DNA of 64,000 nt from Yoonia vestfoldensis. GTDB taxonomy: Bacteria > Pseudomonadota > Alphaproteobacteria > Rhodobacterales > Rhodobacteraceae. Location of the stretch: NCBI RefSeq assembly GCF_002158905.1, contig NZ_CP021431.1, forward strand, positions 3,101,001 to 3,165,000, in the 5' to 3' direction. A model generated the notes under the pieces. The model was given only the letters and a program-made list of their open reading frames with translations. It did not search any database and was not told where the DNA came from. Positions 6,255 through 15,165 of this stretch are shown here, in pieces; the stretch's first letter is position 1; every line of letters begins with the position of its first letter. A program made the translations under genes and the position numbers.

Positions 6255-8688
6255 AAAACGTGTCTCTGTCCGGCTCTCCGCGACCGGCGGGCGCCAGGTG
6301 CGCGCCGAGTTGGAAGGTGTTGGCGAGGCAGGCACTCGTGGCATGGGGCGATTGTCGCGCGAGCTGGACCAGGCCAATGCCCGCATGGCGGCCTTTGCAC
6401 GCCGGGCCAAGATTGCGGCGACTGCTGCGGCCACAGCGCTGGCGGGTGCTGTCGTTGCGATGACCCGCTCGACGGTGGCTGCGGCCAATGAGATTGGCCA
6501 GCTCTCCCAGGTGGCCAATGCCAACCCGGAGGTGTTCCAACGTTGGGCGGCGGCCTCGGCCACTGTGGGGATCGAGCAAGAAAAGCTCGCCGATATCCTG
6601 AAGGATATGAATGACCGCGTGGGGGATTTCCTGCAAACGGGCGGCGGGCCGATGGCGGATTTTTTCGAGAACATCGCGCCGCGCGTGGGCGTGACGGCAG
6701 ACCAGTTTGCGCGGCTCTCCGGGCCCGAGGCGCTCCAGCTTTATGTCTCAAGCCTTGAGAAGGCAGGCGTGAGCCAACAGGAGATGACCTTCTATCTCGA
6801 GGCCATGGCGTCCGATACCACGCGGCTCATTCCGCTTTTGCAAAACGGCGGCGCGGAGATGACAAGGCTTGGAATGCAAGCCCAAGCTCTAGGCGCGGTG
6901 CTTGATGCGGATGCCATCGCGGCCATGCGCCGCGCAGAACTGGCCCTCGTGAGCATCGGCCAGGTGTTTACGGGCGTGCGCAACAGGATTGCTGTTGCAC
7001 TTGCCCCGTCTTTGGAAGCAATCGCGAACAGCTTTGTCGCGCTGGCCTCTGCCACGAGCCCGATCAGCCAGGCCTTTGATGCGGTCCTTTCCAACCTTGA
7101 CCGGCTCGCGGTCTATGCGGGGACCTTCGCGACATTCCTCGCCGGACGCTGGGTGGCGGCAATGGCCGTTGCTGCACTCTCAGTCCGCGGGCTGGCCACG
7201 ACGCTGGTGGTTCTGCGCGGCGCGTTGATCCGCACTGGCATTGGGGCACTGATCGTTGGTGCGGGAGAGCTTGTGTATTGGTTCACGCGCCTCGCTTCCG
7301 GCGCAGGCGGTTTTGGTGAGGCGATGCGCCTCCTGAAGGATGTCGCTGTTGAGGTCTGGGACCGGATCAAGATGGGGGCGGCGGCTGCCGGGGCACGCGC
7401 CACGGCGATGTTCTATGATCTGCAATCCGATGCTGCCACCGGCATGGCGGGGGCGATTGAGAGTGTTGTCGCCTTTGGCAACGCCACAGCCAACACCTTC
7501 GAGGGGGCACTTCTCGCCGTCCGAGAAATCTGGTCACGCCTGCCGGATGTGATCGGCGATCTGGTCTTCTCTGCCGCCAACCGCATGCTCGACGGGATCG
7601 AGGCGATGCTCAACGGTGCGATTGCGCGGATTGATGCCTTCACGGGCCGCATTCGCGACGCGCTTGCGGCGGTCGGCATTGAAACCGCCTTTGGCGCGAT
7701 TGGCGAGATCAGCCTCGGGGATATCGCCAATCCCTTTTCGGGCGCCTCAGCCGATGCCGGAACGGCTGCCGCTGACGCCTTCCGCCGCGCCTTCGCTGAC
7801 AATCCGCTTTCGGCACCTGATCTGGGCCTTGATGGGATTGCAGCAGAAGCGCTAGCCACTGCCAATACCTACCGGCAGGCCGCCACTGATCTTGCGACTG
7901 GTGCGACAGTCCCACTAACCTCCTGGGCCGCGCTGCGCGATGCTGTTGCGGGTGTAGGCGAGGACGGTGCCGCCGCCCTTGACGAGGCCACTGCATCCGC
8001 TGACAGGCTGAACCAAGCTGTCACAGCCGCAGGCGGTGCATCTGCTGGCGCAGGTGCACAGATTGTCACCGGCTGGCGCGCGGTCTCTGAGGCTTTGAAG
8101 TCCTATGCCAGCGATGCGCTCAACTGGGGCAAGGGCCTTGGGGAAACCTTATCGCGCGCCTTCTCTGGCGCCGAAAGTGCGTTCCGCAGCTTTGTCGAGA
8201 CGGGCAAGCTCGACTTCAAAAGCCTGGTGCGTTCGATCTTGTCGGATCTGGCGGTGCTAGCCTTCCGCCGCGCCGTCCTAGGACCGATCGCCAATGCGCT
8301 CGCAGGGGCTTTCGGCGGCGGTGGGTCTGTTGCAGCCGCGGTCTCTCATAACGGTGGCATGGTTGGGCTCTCGGGCCATACACGCGCCGTCCCCGCAGCC
8401 ATCTTTGCCGCGGCCCCCCGCATGCATGCCGGTGGTTGGGCAGGGCTCCGCCCTGACGAGGTCCCCACCATTTTGCAGCGAGGCGAGCGTGTTTTGTCGC
8501 GCGCAGAGGTCGCCCGCGGCGCAGGGACGAGCATTCCTGTGGCCGTAAATCTCAATGTCGATGCGCGCGGCGCGCAGATGGGGGTGGCTGAACAGATTGC
8601 GGCGGCGATGCGCAGCGCCCAGCCCGAGTTCGAGCGGATTGCGCTGGCCGCTGTGGGCAACGCCATGCGCCGGGGGCGGCTGGCATGA
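6247..8688 (+). CDS. Phage tail tape measure protein
   Basis: An 813-residue protein, the longest tail gene before the tip gene. It has long amphipathic and Ala-rich helices, hydrophobic stretches near residues 55-75 and 290-345 that could be membrane-active, and a Gly/Ala-rich C-terminal region. Tape measures set tail length and help DNA enter the host. The ATG at 6247 (MAEKRVSVRLSATGG) overlaps the chaperone extension by 8 bases. An in-frame TTG at 6235 is a less likely start. The next gene overlaps the stop by 4 bases. Confidence 0.9.
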   Translation: MAEKRVSVRLSATGGRQVRAELEGVGEAGTRGMGRLSRELDQANARMAAFARRAKIAATAAATALAGAVVAMTRSTVAAANEIGQLSQVANANPEVFQRWAAASATVGIEQEKLADILKDMNDRVGDFLQTGGGPMADFFENIAPRVGVTADQFARLSGPEALQLYVSSLEKAGVSQQEMTFYLEAMASDTTRLIPLLQNGGAEMTRLGMQAQALGAVLDADAIAAMRRAELALVSIGQVFTGVRNRIAVALAPSLEAIANSFVALASATSPISQAFDAVLSNLDRLAVYAGTFATFLAGRWVAAMAVAALSVRGLATTLVVLRGALIRTGIGALIVGAGELVYWFTRLASGAGGFGEAMRLLKDVAVEVWDRIKMGAAAAGARATAMFYDLQSDAATGMAGAIESVVAFGNATANTFEGALLAVREIWSRLPDVIGDLVFSAANRMLDGIEAMLNGAIARIDAFTGRIRDALAAVGIETAFGAIGEISLGDIANPFSGASADAGTAAADAFRRAFADNPLSAPDLGLDGIAAEALATANTYRQAATDLATGATVPLTSWAALRDAVAGVGEDGAAALDEATASADRLNQAVTAAGGASAGAGAQIVTGWRAVSEALKSYASDALNWGKGLGETLSRAFSGAESAFRSFVETGKLDFKSLVRSILSDLAVLAFRRAVLGPIANALAGAFGGGGSVAAAVSHNGGMVGLSGHTRAVPAAIFAAAPRMHAGGWAGLRPDEVPTILQRGERVLSRAEVARGAGTSIPVAVNLNVDARGAQMGVAEQIAAAMRSAQPEFERIALAAVGNAMRRGRLA

Positions 8689-9284
8689 GCGTCATTGTAG
8701 AGCTGCCCCGTACCTGGGTCGCAAGCCTCGAGCGGCGCTTGGTGACTGCCACCAGCCAGACACCGTCCCCGTTTACAGGCAGCATGGAGGTGCAGGACTG
8801 GGGCGGGGAGTGGTGGGAATATGATATCGAATTTGCCACACAATCCGGACCTCTCGCACGCTCGGTTGGCGCGGCCCTGACAGCGCTTGGATCGGGCAAA
8901 GGCCTGCTGCTTTTTACCGATCCCGCAATTGAGCCCAAGGCTCTGGCACATCCCATCACGCTTGCGACACCGGTCTCAGGCGGGAACGTTGTCCAAACAC
9001 TGGGCTGGCCTTCTGGCCTGCCGGCCGTTGCCTCAGGTGACTTTCTCTCCATCGGCACAGCGCGCGACACGCGCCTGCACCAGATCGCCTTTGATGTGAC
9101 AGCGGACATCAATGGATTGGCGACCCTGACGATCTTTCCAGCCATTCGCAGCGCGCTGCCCGCCAACACAGCTTTGGAGGTGAACAGACCGCAGGTGCTG
9201 CTCCGTCCTACGACGTCGGTGCCAACCCGCATCGCGCGTGCAGCGCGTCACCAGTTTACCCTCTCAGCACGCGAGGCCATTTAA
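8685..9284 (+). CDS. Phage distal tail-type protein
   Basis: A 199-residue protein overlapping the tape measure stop (ATGA) and directly following it, the usual position of a distal tail or baseplate protein (gpM-like). Aromatic-rich MEVQDWGGEWWEYDIEF near residues 30-50 and a beta-rich remainder fit a tail-fold protein. No enzyme motif is visible. It is probably translated by coupling with the tape measure. Confidence 0.65.
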   Translation: MSVIVELPRTWVASLERRLVTATSQTPSPFTGSMEVQDWGGEWWEYDIEFATQSGPLARSVGAALTALGSGKGLLLFTDPAIEPKALAHPITLATPVSGGNVVQTLGWPSGLPAVASGDFLSIGTARDTRLHQIAFDVTADINGLATLTIFPAIRSALPANTALEVNRPQVLLRPTTSVPTRIARAARHQFTLSAREAI

Positions 9285-9844
9285 TGAGCCGCGAGCTCAC
9301 AGCAGCATTGGCCGCTGCGCTTGACGCGGCAGATCTCCGGCCTGCCATTTTGTTTGAAGGCACCTTCCCCTCCGGCATGGTGCGGATTTGGACAGGGGCT
9401 GGCCCTGTGGAATGGGACGGCAAGACCTGGACCGGCGTCGGTGTGCTTCTGGGGCTTGGTGCGCTGGAAGAGACCTCCGATGTTGTGGCGACCGGGACAA
9501 CGGTCTCGCTCTCGGGCGTGCCGCTTGATCTGGTGGGGCTTGCGATTGATGAGGCGCGCCAGGGTCAGCCGGGGCGCATCTGGCTGGCACTTCTGACCGA
9601 GGAGCGTCAGATCATCGCTGATCCCGTGCAGGCCTTCTCGGGCCGCCTTGATGTGCCGGAGATCCAGGAGGATGCGCAAAGCTGCCGGATCACGATCAGC
9701 TATGAAAGTCGCCTCATTGATCTGAATGTACCCCGCAACTGGCGTTACACCCATGAAAGCCAGCAGGTGCTCTTTGCGGGCGATCTCGGCTTTGCGCATG
9801 TCACCGCGATTCAGGACCGTGAGATCACCTGGGGGCGGGGATGA
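9284..9844 (+). CDS. Phage tail hub-like protein
   Basis: A 186-residue protein sharing one base with the preceding stop. It has a beta-rich N-terminal half (PAILFEGTFPSGMVRIWTG, GKTWTGVG) and ISYESRLIDLNVPRNWRYTHESQ towards the C-terminus. In related Rhodobacteraceae prophages the corresponding gene lies between the distal tail protein and an NlpC-like protein and is a candidate gpL-like hub. The next gene overlaps by 4 bases. Confidence 0.6.
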   Translation: MSRELTAALAAALDAADLRPAILFEGTFPSGMVRIWTGAGPVEWDGKTWTGVGVLLGLGALEETSDVVATGTTVSLSGVPLDLVGLAIDEARQGQPGRIWLALLTEERQIIADPVQAFSGRLDVPEIQEDAQSCRITISYESRLIDLNVPRNWRYTHESQQVLFAGDLGFAHVTAIQDREITWGRG

Positions 9845-10257
9845 GAATGAGGACGCGCATCCCGCATTGGGAACAGCTTTTTGCCGCAGCCATAACCGAG
9901 GCCCACACGCGGACCTTTGCATGGGGCCAGCATGATTGCGCGACTTGGGCTTTTGATCTGCGCCGCAATCTGACGAGCGGCCCGGACCATGCCGCACGCT
10001 GGCGGGGGCGGTACCGCACGCCCGGCGGCTGCCAGCGGGTGCTACGTCGTCTGGGCTGGCGCAGGCTCGAAGACGGTGGGCGCGCCCTGCTTGGCGAACC
10101 GCTGCCCGATCCGCGGCTTGCACAGCGCGGTGATATTGTTTTGGGCGGGGATCCCGAGGCCTTTGGTGTGTGTATTGGCGCGCGGGCTGCCTTTGTCTCG
10201 CCTGACGGACTGGTGACCCTGCCGCTGAGCTCTTGCCGTCTTGCTTGGAGAACCTGA
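9841..10257 (+). CDS. DUF6950 / NlpC-P60-like tail protein
   Basis: A 138-residue protein in the gpK slot before the gpJ-like tip gene. The motif WGQHDCATWAFDL near residues 30-42 resembles the catalytic cysteine segment of NlpC/P60 cell-wall hydrolases, and QRGDIVLGG near 90-100 matches the conserved G-D strand. The usual histidine after that strand (HVGI in the family) appears as FGVCIG here, so catalysis is doubtful. It may be a structural homologue rather than an active lysin. Confidence 0.65.
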   Translation: MRMRTRIPHWEQLFAAAITEAHTRTFAWGQHDCATWAFDLRRNLTSGPDHAARWRGRYRTPGGCQRVLRRLGWRRLEDGGRALLGEPLPDPRLAQRGDIVLGGDPEAFGVCIGARAAFVSPDGLVTLPLSSCRLAWRT

Positions 10258-10260
10258 TCC

Positions 10261-12855
10261 ATGCCGCCCATTATTCTTGGCGCCGTCGCACTTGGCGGTG
10301 CGGCGATCGCGGCAGGCGGCGTAGCGGCCGCTTTTGCAGCGACGGGTCTGATCGGCTTTGCCGCCAACTTCGGCGCGTCGATGCTGCTCTCAGCGGCGGC
10401 GCAATCAATGATGCCGAAACCCTCGGTGGGCCAGATCGAGCTGCAAGCCCGGACGGTCACGGTGCGCGAGCCGGTGATGCCGCGCCAGATGGTTTATGGT
10501 CGGACGCGCAAAGGAGGTGTGATCACCTTCCTGCATGCCACAGGGGACAAGGACAAAGACCTGCACCTCGTCGTGGTGCTGGCCGCCCATCGCGTGCAAT
10601 CCATCGGCGCGATCTATTTTGAGGGCGAGATGGCGCTCGATGCCGCCGGAACGGCCCAAGGCAGGTGGGCAGGTAAGCTCGCAGTCGAGAAACGCCTCGG
10701 GCATGACGATCAAAGCGCATTTGCGGGGCTGATCACGGCAGCACCTGATCTCTGGACGGCCGCACATAGATTGGCGGGCTGTGCTGCGATCTATCTGCGC
10801 CTGACCTATGATCCGGATGCCTTCCCAAGCGGGATCCCGAACATCACCGTCGATCTGGAGGGCAAGGACGATATCTTCGATCCACGCACGGGCGCGCGGG
10901 GCTACAGCGAAAATGCAGCCCTCTGCGTGGCAGATTATATGGCGCATCCCATCTTTGGTATCGGGGCGGGTATTGGCGCGCCGGATGGCATCGAAACCGA
11001 CAGCCTGATTGAGGCCGCCAATATCTGTGATGAACAGATTGCCTTGGCAGGCGGTGGTACCGAGCCGCGTTACAGCTGCAATGGCGTCGTCTCGCTCTCG
11101 GAAACCCCCAAGACCATCATCGAGGCGATGTTGACCGCGATGGCCGGGCGCTGCATCTGGCAGGCAGGCCAGTGGCGGATACGCGCAGGCGCCTACCGCA
11201 TACCATCAAGCCTGCTCACAGCCGATGATGTGCGCGAGGGGGGCATGACGCTGACCACGCGGCAAACCCGCGCTGCAAACTTCAACGCGGTGCGCGGCCA
11301 GTTTGTGAGCCCAGAGAACAACTGGCAGCCTGATGACTTTCCAGCCTATGCCTCTGATGCTTACCTCACCGAGGATGGCGGCGAGCAGGTCTGGCGCGAT
11401 ATCGCGCTGCCCTTCACCATCTCGGCGGCGATGGCGCAACGTCTGGCCAAGATCGCGCTGGAGCGCGCACGGCGGCAGATGAGTGTGCGGTTTGCCGGCA
11501 AGCTCAAGGCCTGGCGTGTGACAGCCGGCGAGACGACGCTCTTGCGCTATTCCCGCTGGGGCTTTGGCGGGCCGGATCCAAATGACGGCAAACCTTTTGA
11601 AGTGGAGGCCGTGCGGCTGGACCTGACCCAGGTCGGGTCCGGCCCGCGGATCGCACCAGAGCTTCTGCTGCGCGAGACCTCGCCCTTGGTCTATGACTGG
11701 GACGCCTCTGAGGAACAGATCTATGCGGCCGCCCCGCGCACCACGCTGCCCTCGGCCTTTGACATTGCACCGCCTGGCGCACCGCAAGGCGAGGAAGAGC
11801 TCTACGTCACGCGGGACGGATCGGCCGTAAAGGTGCTGTTGCGGGTGCGCTGGACTGCAGCCCAAAGCGGCTTTGTTGAAAGCTACCAGTTCGAGGCCCG
11901 CCGCGATGGCGGCGATTGGCAAGATTATGGGCGCACCACCGGCACGCTGATCGAGCTGCGCGACATTGCGCCAGGGCAATGGGACTTCCGCGTCAAAGCA
12001 CTCTCTGTGCTGGGTGTCTCCTCGCCCTGGCGCGAGGGAACGCGGGAGGTGGTCGGGCTGACGGCCCCGCCAGCGGCACTCGAGGGTCTGACCATCCAGT
12101 CGGCCGGTGGTCTAGCCGTTTTGAAATGGCAGCGGGCAGTCGATGTAGATGTCCGCGTGGGTGGCAGCGTCATCATTCGCCATAGCAAGGATGCAAATGC
12201 CTCTTGGGCGAACTCGACGCTGATGGACCGTGTCTCGGGCGGGGAGGCCATTGCGGTCGTGCCGCTCAAACCCGGGACTTACTTGCTGCGCGCCGAGGAC
12301 AGCGAGGGACGGATTGGTCCCGTCAGCACAGTGACGACCAAGGGCGTGCAGATTCTGAGCTTTGCCCAGCTCAATACGCTGTCGGCGGATCCGGGCTTTC
12401 CTGGTCAAAAAACCGGTCTTGTGACCACTGCAGGCACGCTGAAACTGGAGACTGGGACCGACGCGGCAGGCAGCCCTGTCGTTCTGGCAACCGAAGGGCT
12501 CTACCAGTTCGATGGGATCCTCGATTTTGGGGCGCTGAGACGCGTGCGCTTGCGCTCGGACATCTTGGTCGGTGCCTCCGCCCTGTCGGATTACATCGAT
12601 GACCGCATGACACCAATAGATAGCTGGGCTGACTTCGACGGCTCGGAAGGCGCCGATATCGACGTCGTGCTCGAGGTCCGGGAAACCGATGACGATCCAG
12701 CAGCGGCACCCCCCCTTTGGGGCCCATGGGGCAGGATCGACAATAGCGAGATCGAGGCGCGCGCGGTCGAGGCGCGGGCCTGGCTCAGAACGAACGACCC
12801 CGCATTCACACCGATCGTGTCGGAATTGCGGCTGATAGCAGATGAGGTGGCCTAA
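10261..12855 (+). CDS. gpJ-like tail tip / host specificity protein
   Basis: An 864-residue protein. The first 45 residues are hydrophobic and Gly/Ala-rich. The region around 60-330 matches the tail-tip core pattern (RQMVYGRTRKGG, HLVVVLAAHRVQSIG, DLEGKDDIFDPRTG, PIFGIGAGIG), and one or two fibronectin type III-like repeats follow at about 500-690. Such proteins close the tail tip and contact the host receptor. A GGAG site precedes the ATG. It is the last large structural gene, and no separate long tail fibre is visible. Confidence 0.85.
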   Translation: MPPIILGAVALGGAAIAAGGVAAAFAATGLIGFAANFGASMLLSAAAQSMMPKPSVGQIELQARTVTVREPVMPRQMVYGRTRKGGVITFLHATGDKDKDLHLVVVLAAHRVQSIGAIYFEGEMALDAAGTAQGRWAGKLAVEKRLGHDDQSAFAGLITAAPDLWTAAHRLAGCAAIYLRLTYDPDAFPSGIPNITVDLEGKDDIFDPRTGARGYSENAALCVADYMAHPIFGIGAGIGAPDGIETDSLIEAANICDEQIALAGGGTEPRYSCNGVVSLSETPKTIIEAMLTAMAGRCIWQAGQWRIRAGAYRIPSSLLTADDVREGGMTLTTRQTRAANFNAVRGQFVSPENNWQPDDFPAYASDAYLTEDGGEQVWRDIALPFTISAAMAQRLAKIALERARRQMSVRFAGKLKAWRVTAGETTLLRYSRWGFGGPDPNDGKPFEVEAVRLDLTQVGSGPRIAPELLLRETSPLVYDWDASEEQIYAAAPRTTLPSAFDIAPPGAPQGEEELYVTRDGSAVKVLLRVRWTAAQSGFVESYQFEARRDGGDWQDYGRTTGTLIELRDIAPGQWDFRVKALSVLGVSSPWREGTREVVGLTAPPAALEGLTIQSAGGLAVLKWQRAVDVDVRVGGSVIIRHSKDANASWANSTLMDRVSGGEAIAVVPLKPGTYLLRAEDSEGRIGPVSTVTTKGVQILSFAQLNTLSADPGFPGQKTGLVTTAGTLKLETGTDAAGSPVVLATEGLYQFDGILDFGALRRVRLRSDILVGASALSDYIDDRMTPIDSWADFDGSEGADIDVVLEVRETDDDPAAAPPLWGPWGRIDNSEIEARAVEARAWLRTNDPAFTPIVSELRLIADEVA

Positions 12856-12957
12856 GGGAGATCCCGTTTATGCGGGGCGCCCCATCGCTGCCTGTCGACT
12901 TCGTCTCCAACGCGAAGGCACGCGTAACTTTTGCCCAGAGAAACGGGATACCCATCA

Positions 12958-13188
12958 ATGCCCCAAGTTCCCAGCTTTGTGATCATCAATGACAATGGCG
13001 CGGCGGTGCGCGCGCAGATCAACCAGATCATCGCAGCGCTAAGATCGACCAGCAGCGGTACTGTTGAGCCTGCGGCGACTGCGCCGGGGATGCTTTGGGT
13101 CGATACAAGCACTACACCGCCGACGCTCAAGATCCGCAATGTGGCTGATGCCGCGTTTGAGGCGTTGCTCGACGGCGGGGAATATTAA
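12958..13188 (+). CDS. Small phage protein after the tail tip
   Basis: A 76-residue protein starting at the ATG at 12958 (MPQVPSFVIINDNGAAVR). An upstream in-frame TTG would add nine residues without improving the ribosome site. It contains GMLWVDTSTTPPTLKIRN, a motif common in short tail-fibre or fibre-collar segments of siphoviruses. It may trimerise on the tip. It overlaps the toxin gene on the other strand by 4 bases. Confidence 0.55.
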   Translation: MPQVPSFVIINDNGAAVRAQINQIIAALRSTSSGTVEPAATAPGMLWVDTSTTPPTLKIRNVADAAFEALLDGGEY

Positions 13189-13475
13189 GGGTCAGCACGT
13201 TTCTGTGCTGCCTTATAAACGGCGTTCCGCTCGCGTTTGCCCACAGCCACCACCGTTACCGTGACAGCGGTGTCTTCAACGCGGTAAACGAGGCGATAGC
13301 CCGCGCTGCGCAGCTTGATTTTGTAGTGGCTCGGCATGCCGTGCAGGCCGTCAGCAACAACATGGGGCTGAGCCAGTCGCTCTTTTAGCTTCTTTTTGAA
13401 CTGCGACTGCAGCGTTGCGCCAAGTTTGTCCCACTCTTTGAGGGCTGACGGCAGGAATTGCAGCTCATAGCTCAT
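13185..13475 (-). CDS. RelE/ParE-family toxin
   Basis: A 96-residue basic protein starting MSYELQFLPSALKEWDKLG, with the RelE-fold succession of helices and strands and a KIKLRSAGYRLVYRVED core. Family members are usually ribosome-dependent mRNA interferases. The start overlaps the antitoxin stop by 11 bases, so translation is probably coupled. A longer upstream frame exists but is antisense-like. It is transcribed against the late phage genes, between the tail tip and the lysis cassette. Confidence 0.88.
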   Translation of the reverse strand: MSYELQFLPSALKEWDKLGATLQSQFKKKLKERLAQPHVVADGLHGMPSHYKIKLRSAGYRLVYRVEDTAVTVTVVAVGKRERNAVYKAAQKRADP

Positions 13476-13710
13476 CCAAGCTGACCCGAACCGGTGTCTC
13501 GTCGGCACGGTGCTTGATCGTCTCGGCCAGCTCCAAATCGTCAAGATGCTCCATCATTGCCTCATAGCGCGCGGCCGGCACCATATAGGCCATGACACGG
13601 TTGTGGTTCAGCACGGCAACGGACTCGCCATGCGCCATAGCCATGACCTGCGACGGGTTTTTTTTGAGGTCCGAGACGCTCACAGCGACATTGGCTTCGA
13701 CCCGTTGCAT
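13465..13710 (-). CDS. Phd/YefM-family antitoxin
   Basis: An 81-residue protein with the Phd/YefM N-terminal fold (VAVSVSDLKKNPSQVMAMA, then VAVLNHNRVMAYMVPA) and a charged, toxin-binding C-terminus. It precedes and overlaps the toxin gene in the normal antitoxin-first order. It would neutralise the toxin and repress the pair by binding the GGTCT/AGACC repeats just upstream (13726-13754). Confidence 0.88.
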   Translation of the reverse strand: MQRVEANVAVSVSDLKKNPSQVMAMAHGESVAVLNHNRVMAYMVPAARYEAMMEHLDDLELAETIKHRADETPVRVSLDEL

Positions 13711-13725
13711 GGTGTTCTCCTAAAT

Positions 13726-13754
13726 AGGTCTAAAAACAGGTCTGAATATAGACC
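13726..13754 (-). promoter_or_regulatory. Putative operator of the toxin-antitoxin pair
   Basis: AGGTCT occurs at 13726-13731 and 13738-13743 (12 bases apart), with an inverted TAGACC at 13749-13754. The cluster is 16-44 bases upstream of the antitoxin start, where an autoregulatory antitoxin site is expected. Assignment is by position and symmetry only. Confidence 0.55.
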
Positions 13755-13807
13755 AAAATACGATCAACGCAAGTTGTCCTCCCACCGCAACCATAAGGAA
13801 GGTGTTC

Positions 13808-14119
13808 ATGTCCGAGCCGGGCTTTTTAGAAACGTTGAACAGCCTGTTTGGCGGAGCAGTCACGACGCTGATCGGGGCCTTTACCGGGCGGCTGATGTAT
13901 CACTCGGGCGAGGTCAAGCTTGGTCGGCGGCGGTTTTTTGGCAAAGAGCTTTTGTGGGAAATCCCTGTCGCTATCGGCATGGCGATTATTGGCGAGGCCA
14001 TCGCAAGCCACTTTGATCTTGGCCAGCCGGTACGCACGGGGCTTGTGGCGACGCTGGCGTATCTTGGGCCGCGGGGGGCGGAGGCCCTGATGACGGCGTG
14101 GCTTTGCCGCAAAAAATAA
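13808..14119 (+). CDS. Phage holin-like membrane protein
   Basis: A 103-residue protein immediately before the endolysin. Two hydrophobic segments are visible (about residues 12-28 and 50-65), followed by a third weaker one near 75-90 and a basic C-terminus (WLCRKK). It resembles LydA-type holins, which time lysis by permeabilising the inner membrane. The ATG at 13808 is preferred because AAGGAAGG lies 6 bases upstream; an in-frame GTG two codons earlier would sit on that site. Confidence 0.7.
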   Translation: MSEPGFLETLNSLFGGAVTTLIGAFTGRLMYHSGEVKLGRRRFFGKELLWEIPVAIGMAIIGEAIASHFDLGQPVRTGLVATLAYLGPRGAEALMTAWLCRKK

Positions 14120-14172
14120 GCCGCGCCGCGCCGATCTGACCACAAGTCCAACACAGTCAAAAACACCAGAGT

Positions 14173-14200
14173 GCCGCCCTTGGAGGCGGCGCTTTGCTTT
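14173..14200 (+). terminator. Terminator-like hairpin between holin and endolysin
   Basis: GCCGCC (14173-14178), a 6-base loop, GGCGGC (14185-14190) and then a T-rich stretch. It lies 14 bases before the endolysin start. It could reduce read-through, or sequester the endolysin leader. The stem is only 6 bp and the T tract is interrupted. Confidence 0.35.
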
Positions 14201-14213
14201 TGCATGGGAGAGC

Positions 14214-15140
14214 ATGATGACACCTTTTGAGATTGCCCGCGGCTATATCGGCACGACCGAGGTCCCAGGCCCTGAGAACAACCCTGTGATCGTGGCAATG
14301 TATGCCAGTGTCGGCCACGACTGGGTGGAGCACGACAGCGTGGCCTGGTGCGCGGCCTTTGTGGGGCACTGCCTTGAGCAGGCCGGCATGCGCTCGACCC
14401 GCAAGCTGACAGCACGGTCCTATCTCAACTGGGGCATCTCGGTAGAGATCGTGGATGCGCAGCCCGGCGATATCGGGGTGATCCCGCGGGGAAGCGCGAG
14501 CTGGCAGGGGCATGTGTTCTTTATCGAACGCATCGAAGGGCCATGGGTCTGGGGCTTGGGCGGCAATCAGTCTGATGCGGTCAATGTGAAGCGCTACCCG
14601 GTCTCGAAACTCTTGGGTATCCGGCGCGCTGGCAATGTGGCGCCTGCCGTCACCCTGAGCGTCCGCGATGTGCAGACCCGTTTGCGTGCACTTGGCTATC
14701 ACGAGGTGGGAACGGTTGACGGTATGATAGGGCCCCGTACGCGCGCGGCCATCCTTGCCTTCCGCGATGACCATGCGCTGCCGCTCGTGCCAATCATCGA
14801 TGTGGCGCTGACAGAGGCGCTGGAGCACGCCGCACCGCGCGAGGTCGCACCTGCGCGCGCCGCGGGCAGCCCTGAGCAAAGCCGGATTGTTGCCGCGGCC
14901 AATGCCCAGATCGGGCTGGGCATTGTGGGTGCTGCCGGCACGCTTGGCGCGCAGATCGCGCCCGCCTTGGCTGAGGCAGAAGAAGTGGACGAATTGGCGG
15001 TCAGATTGACCGGGCCGACCTTCTTCTCACCGCGAACCGCAACACCGCCAGTGCGCGAGGCACGCGTATACTTTCCACGGTGCTCAATTCGGACCTGTTT
15101 GCCATCTTCGTCTTTTTTGCCCAGGCCAAACATGCTTTAG
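14214..15140 (+). CDS. Phage endolysin (TIGR02594-type with peptidoglycan-binding domain), altered C-terminus
   Basis: The 308-residue frame begins with an NlpC/CHAP-like catalytic domain: VAWCAAFVGHCLEQAG holds the likely Cys and SWQGHVFFIE the likely His, as in TIGR02594 lysins. A peptidoglycan-binding domain follows at about 145-200 (VRDVQTRLRALGY, DGMIGPRTRAAILAF). A membrane-proximal helix then reads GLGIVGAAGTLGAQIAPALAEAEEV up to about residue 258. Beyond this the sequence becomes proline-, arginine- and serine-rich and is antisense to the start of another gene, so the natural C-terminus, probably a transmembrane segment, has been lost at about 14990. The catalytic parts look intact. 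Confidence 0.85.
   Translation: MMTPFEIARGYIGTTEVPGPENNPVIVAMYASVGHDWVEHDSVAWCAAFVGHCLEQAGMRSTRKLTARSYLNWGISVEIVDAQPGDIGVIPRGSASWQGHVFFIERIEGPWVWGLGGNQSDAVNVKRYPVSKLLGIRRAGNVAPAVTLSVRDVQTRLRALGYHEVGTVDGMIGPRTRAAILAFRDDHALPLVPIIDVALTEALEHAAPREVAPARAAGSPEQSRIVAAANAQIGLGIVGAAGTLGAQIAPALAEAEEVDELAVRLTGPTFFSPRTATPPVREARVYFPRCSIRTCLPSSSFLPRPNML
14990..15133 (-). pseudogene. N-terminal fragment of a small gene, truncated at the endolysin junction
   Basis: Reading leftward from an ATG at 15133, about 47 codons look like a genuine protein start (MFGLGKKDEDGKQVRIEHRG, then KYTRASRTGGVAVRGEKKVG and NLTAN). I recall a bacterial family with this opening, normally followed by further repeats of the same fold. 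After about 14993 the frame becomes the antisense of the endolysin. The ATG is 32 bases downstream of the helicase stop, so it was probably the next gene of that operon before being cut by recombination. Confidence 0.55.
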
Positions 15141-15165
15141 TGCCCAACCCTTCGATACAAGGTGC

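Noticed and set aside
14699..15133. A 144-codon - strand frame opposite the endolysin
   Set aside because: Only the first 47 or so codons look like a real protein; the rest is antisense of the endolysin, so it is reported as a truncated fragment rather than a gene.
1..15140. Gene transfer agent cluster
   Set aside because: The window has lambda-type capsid E, gpJ-like tip, holin/endolysin and accessory genes rather than the HK97-type capsid and fixed gene set of the Rhodobacter gene transfer agent.
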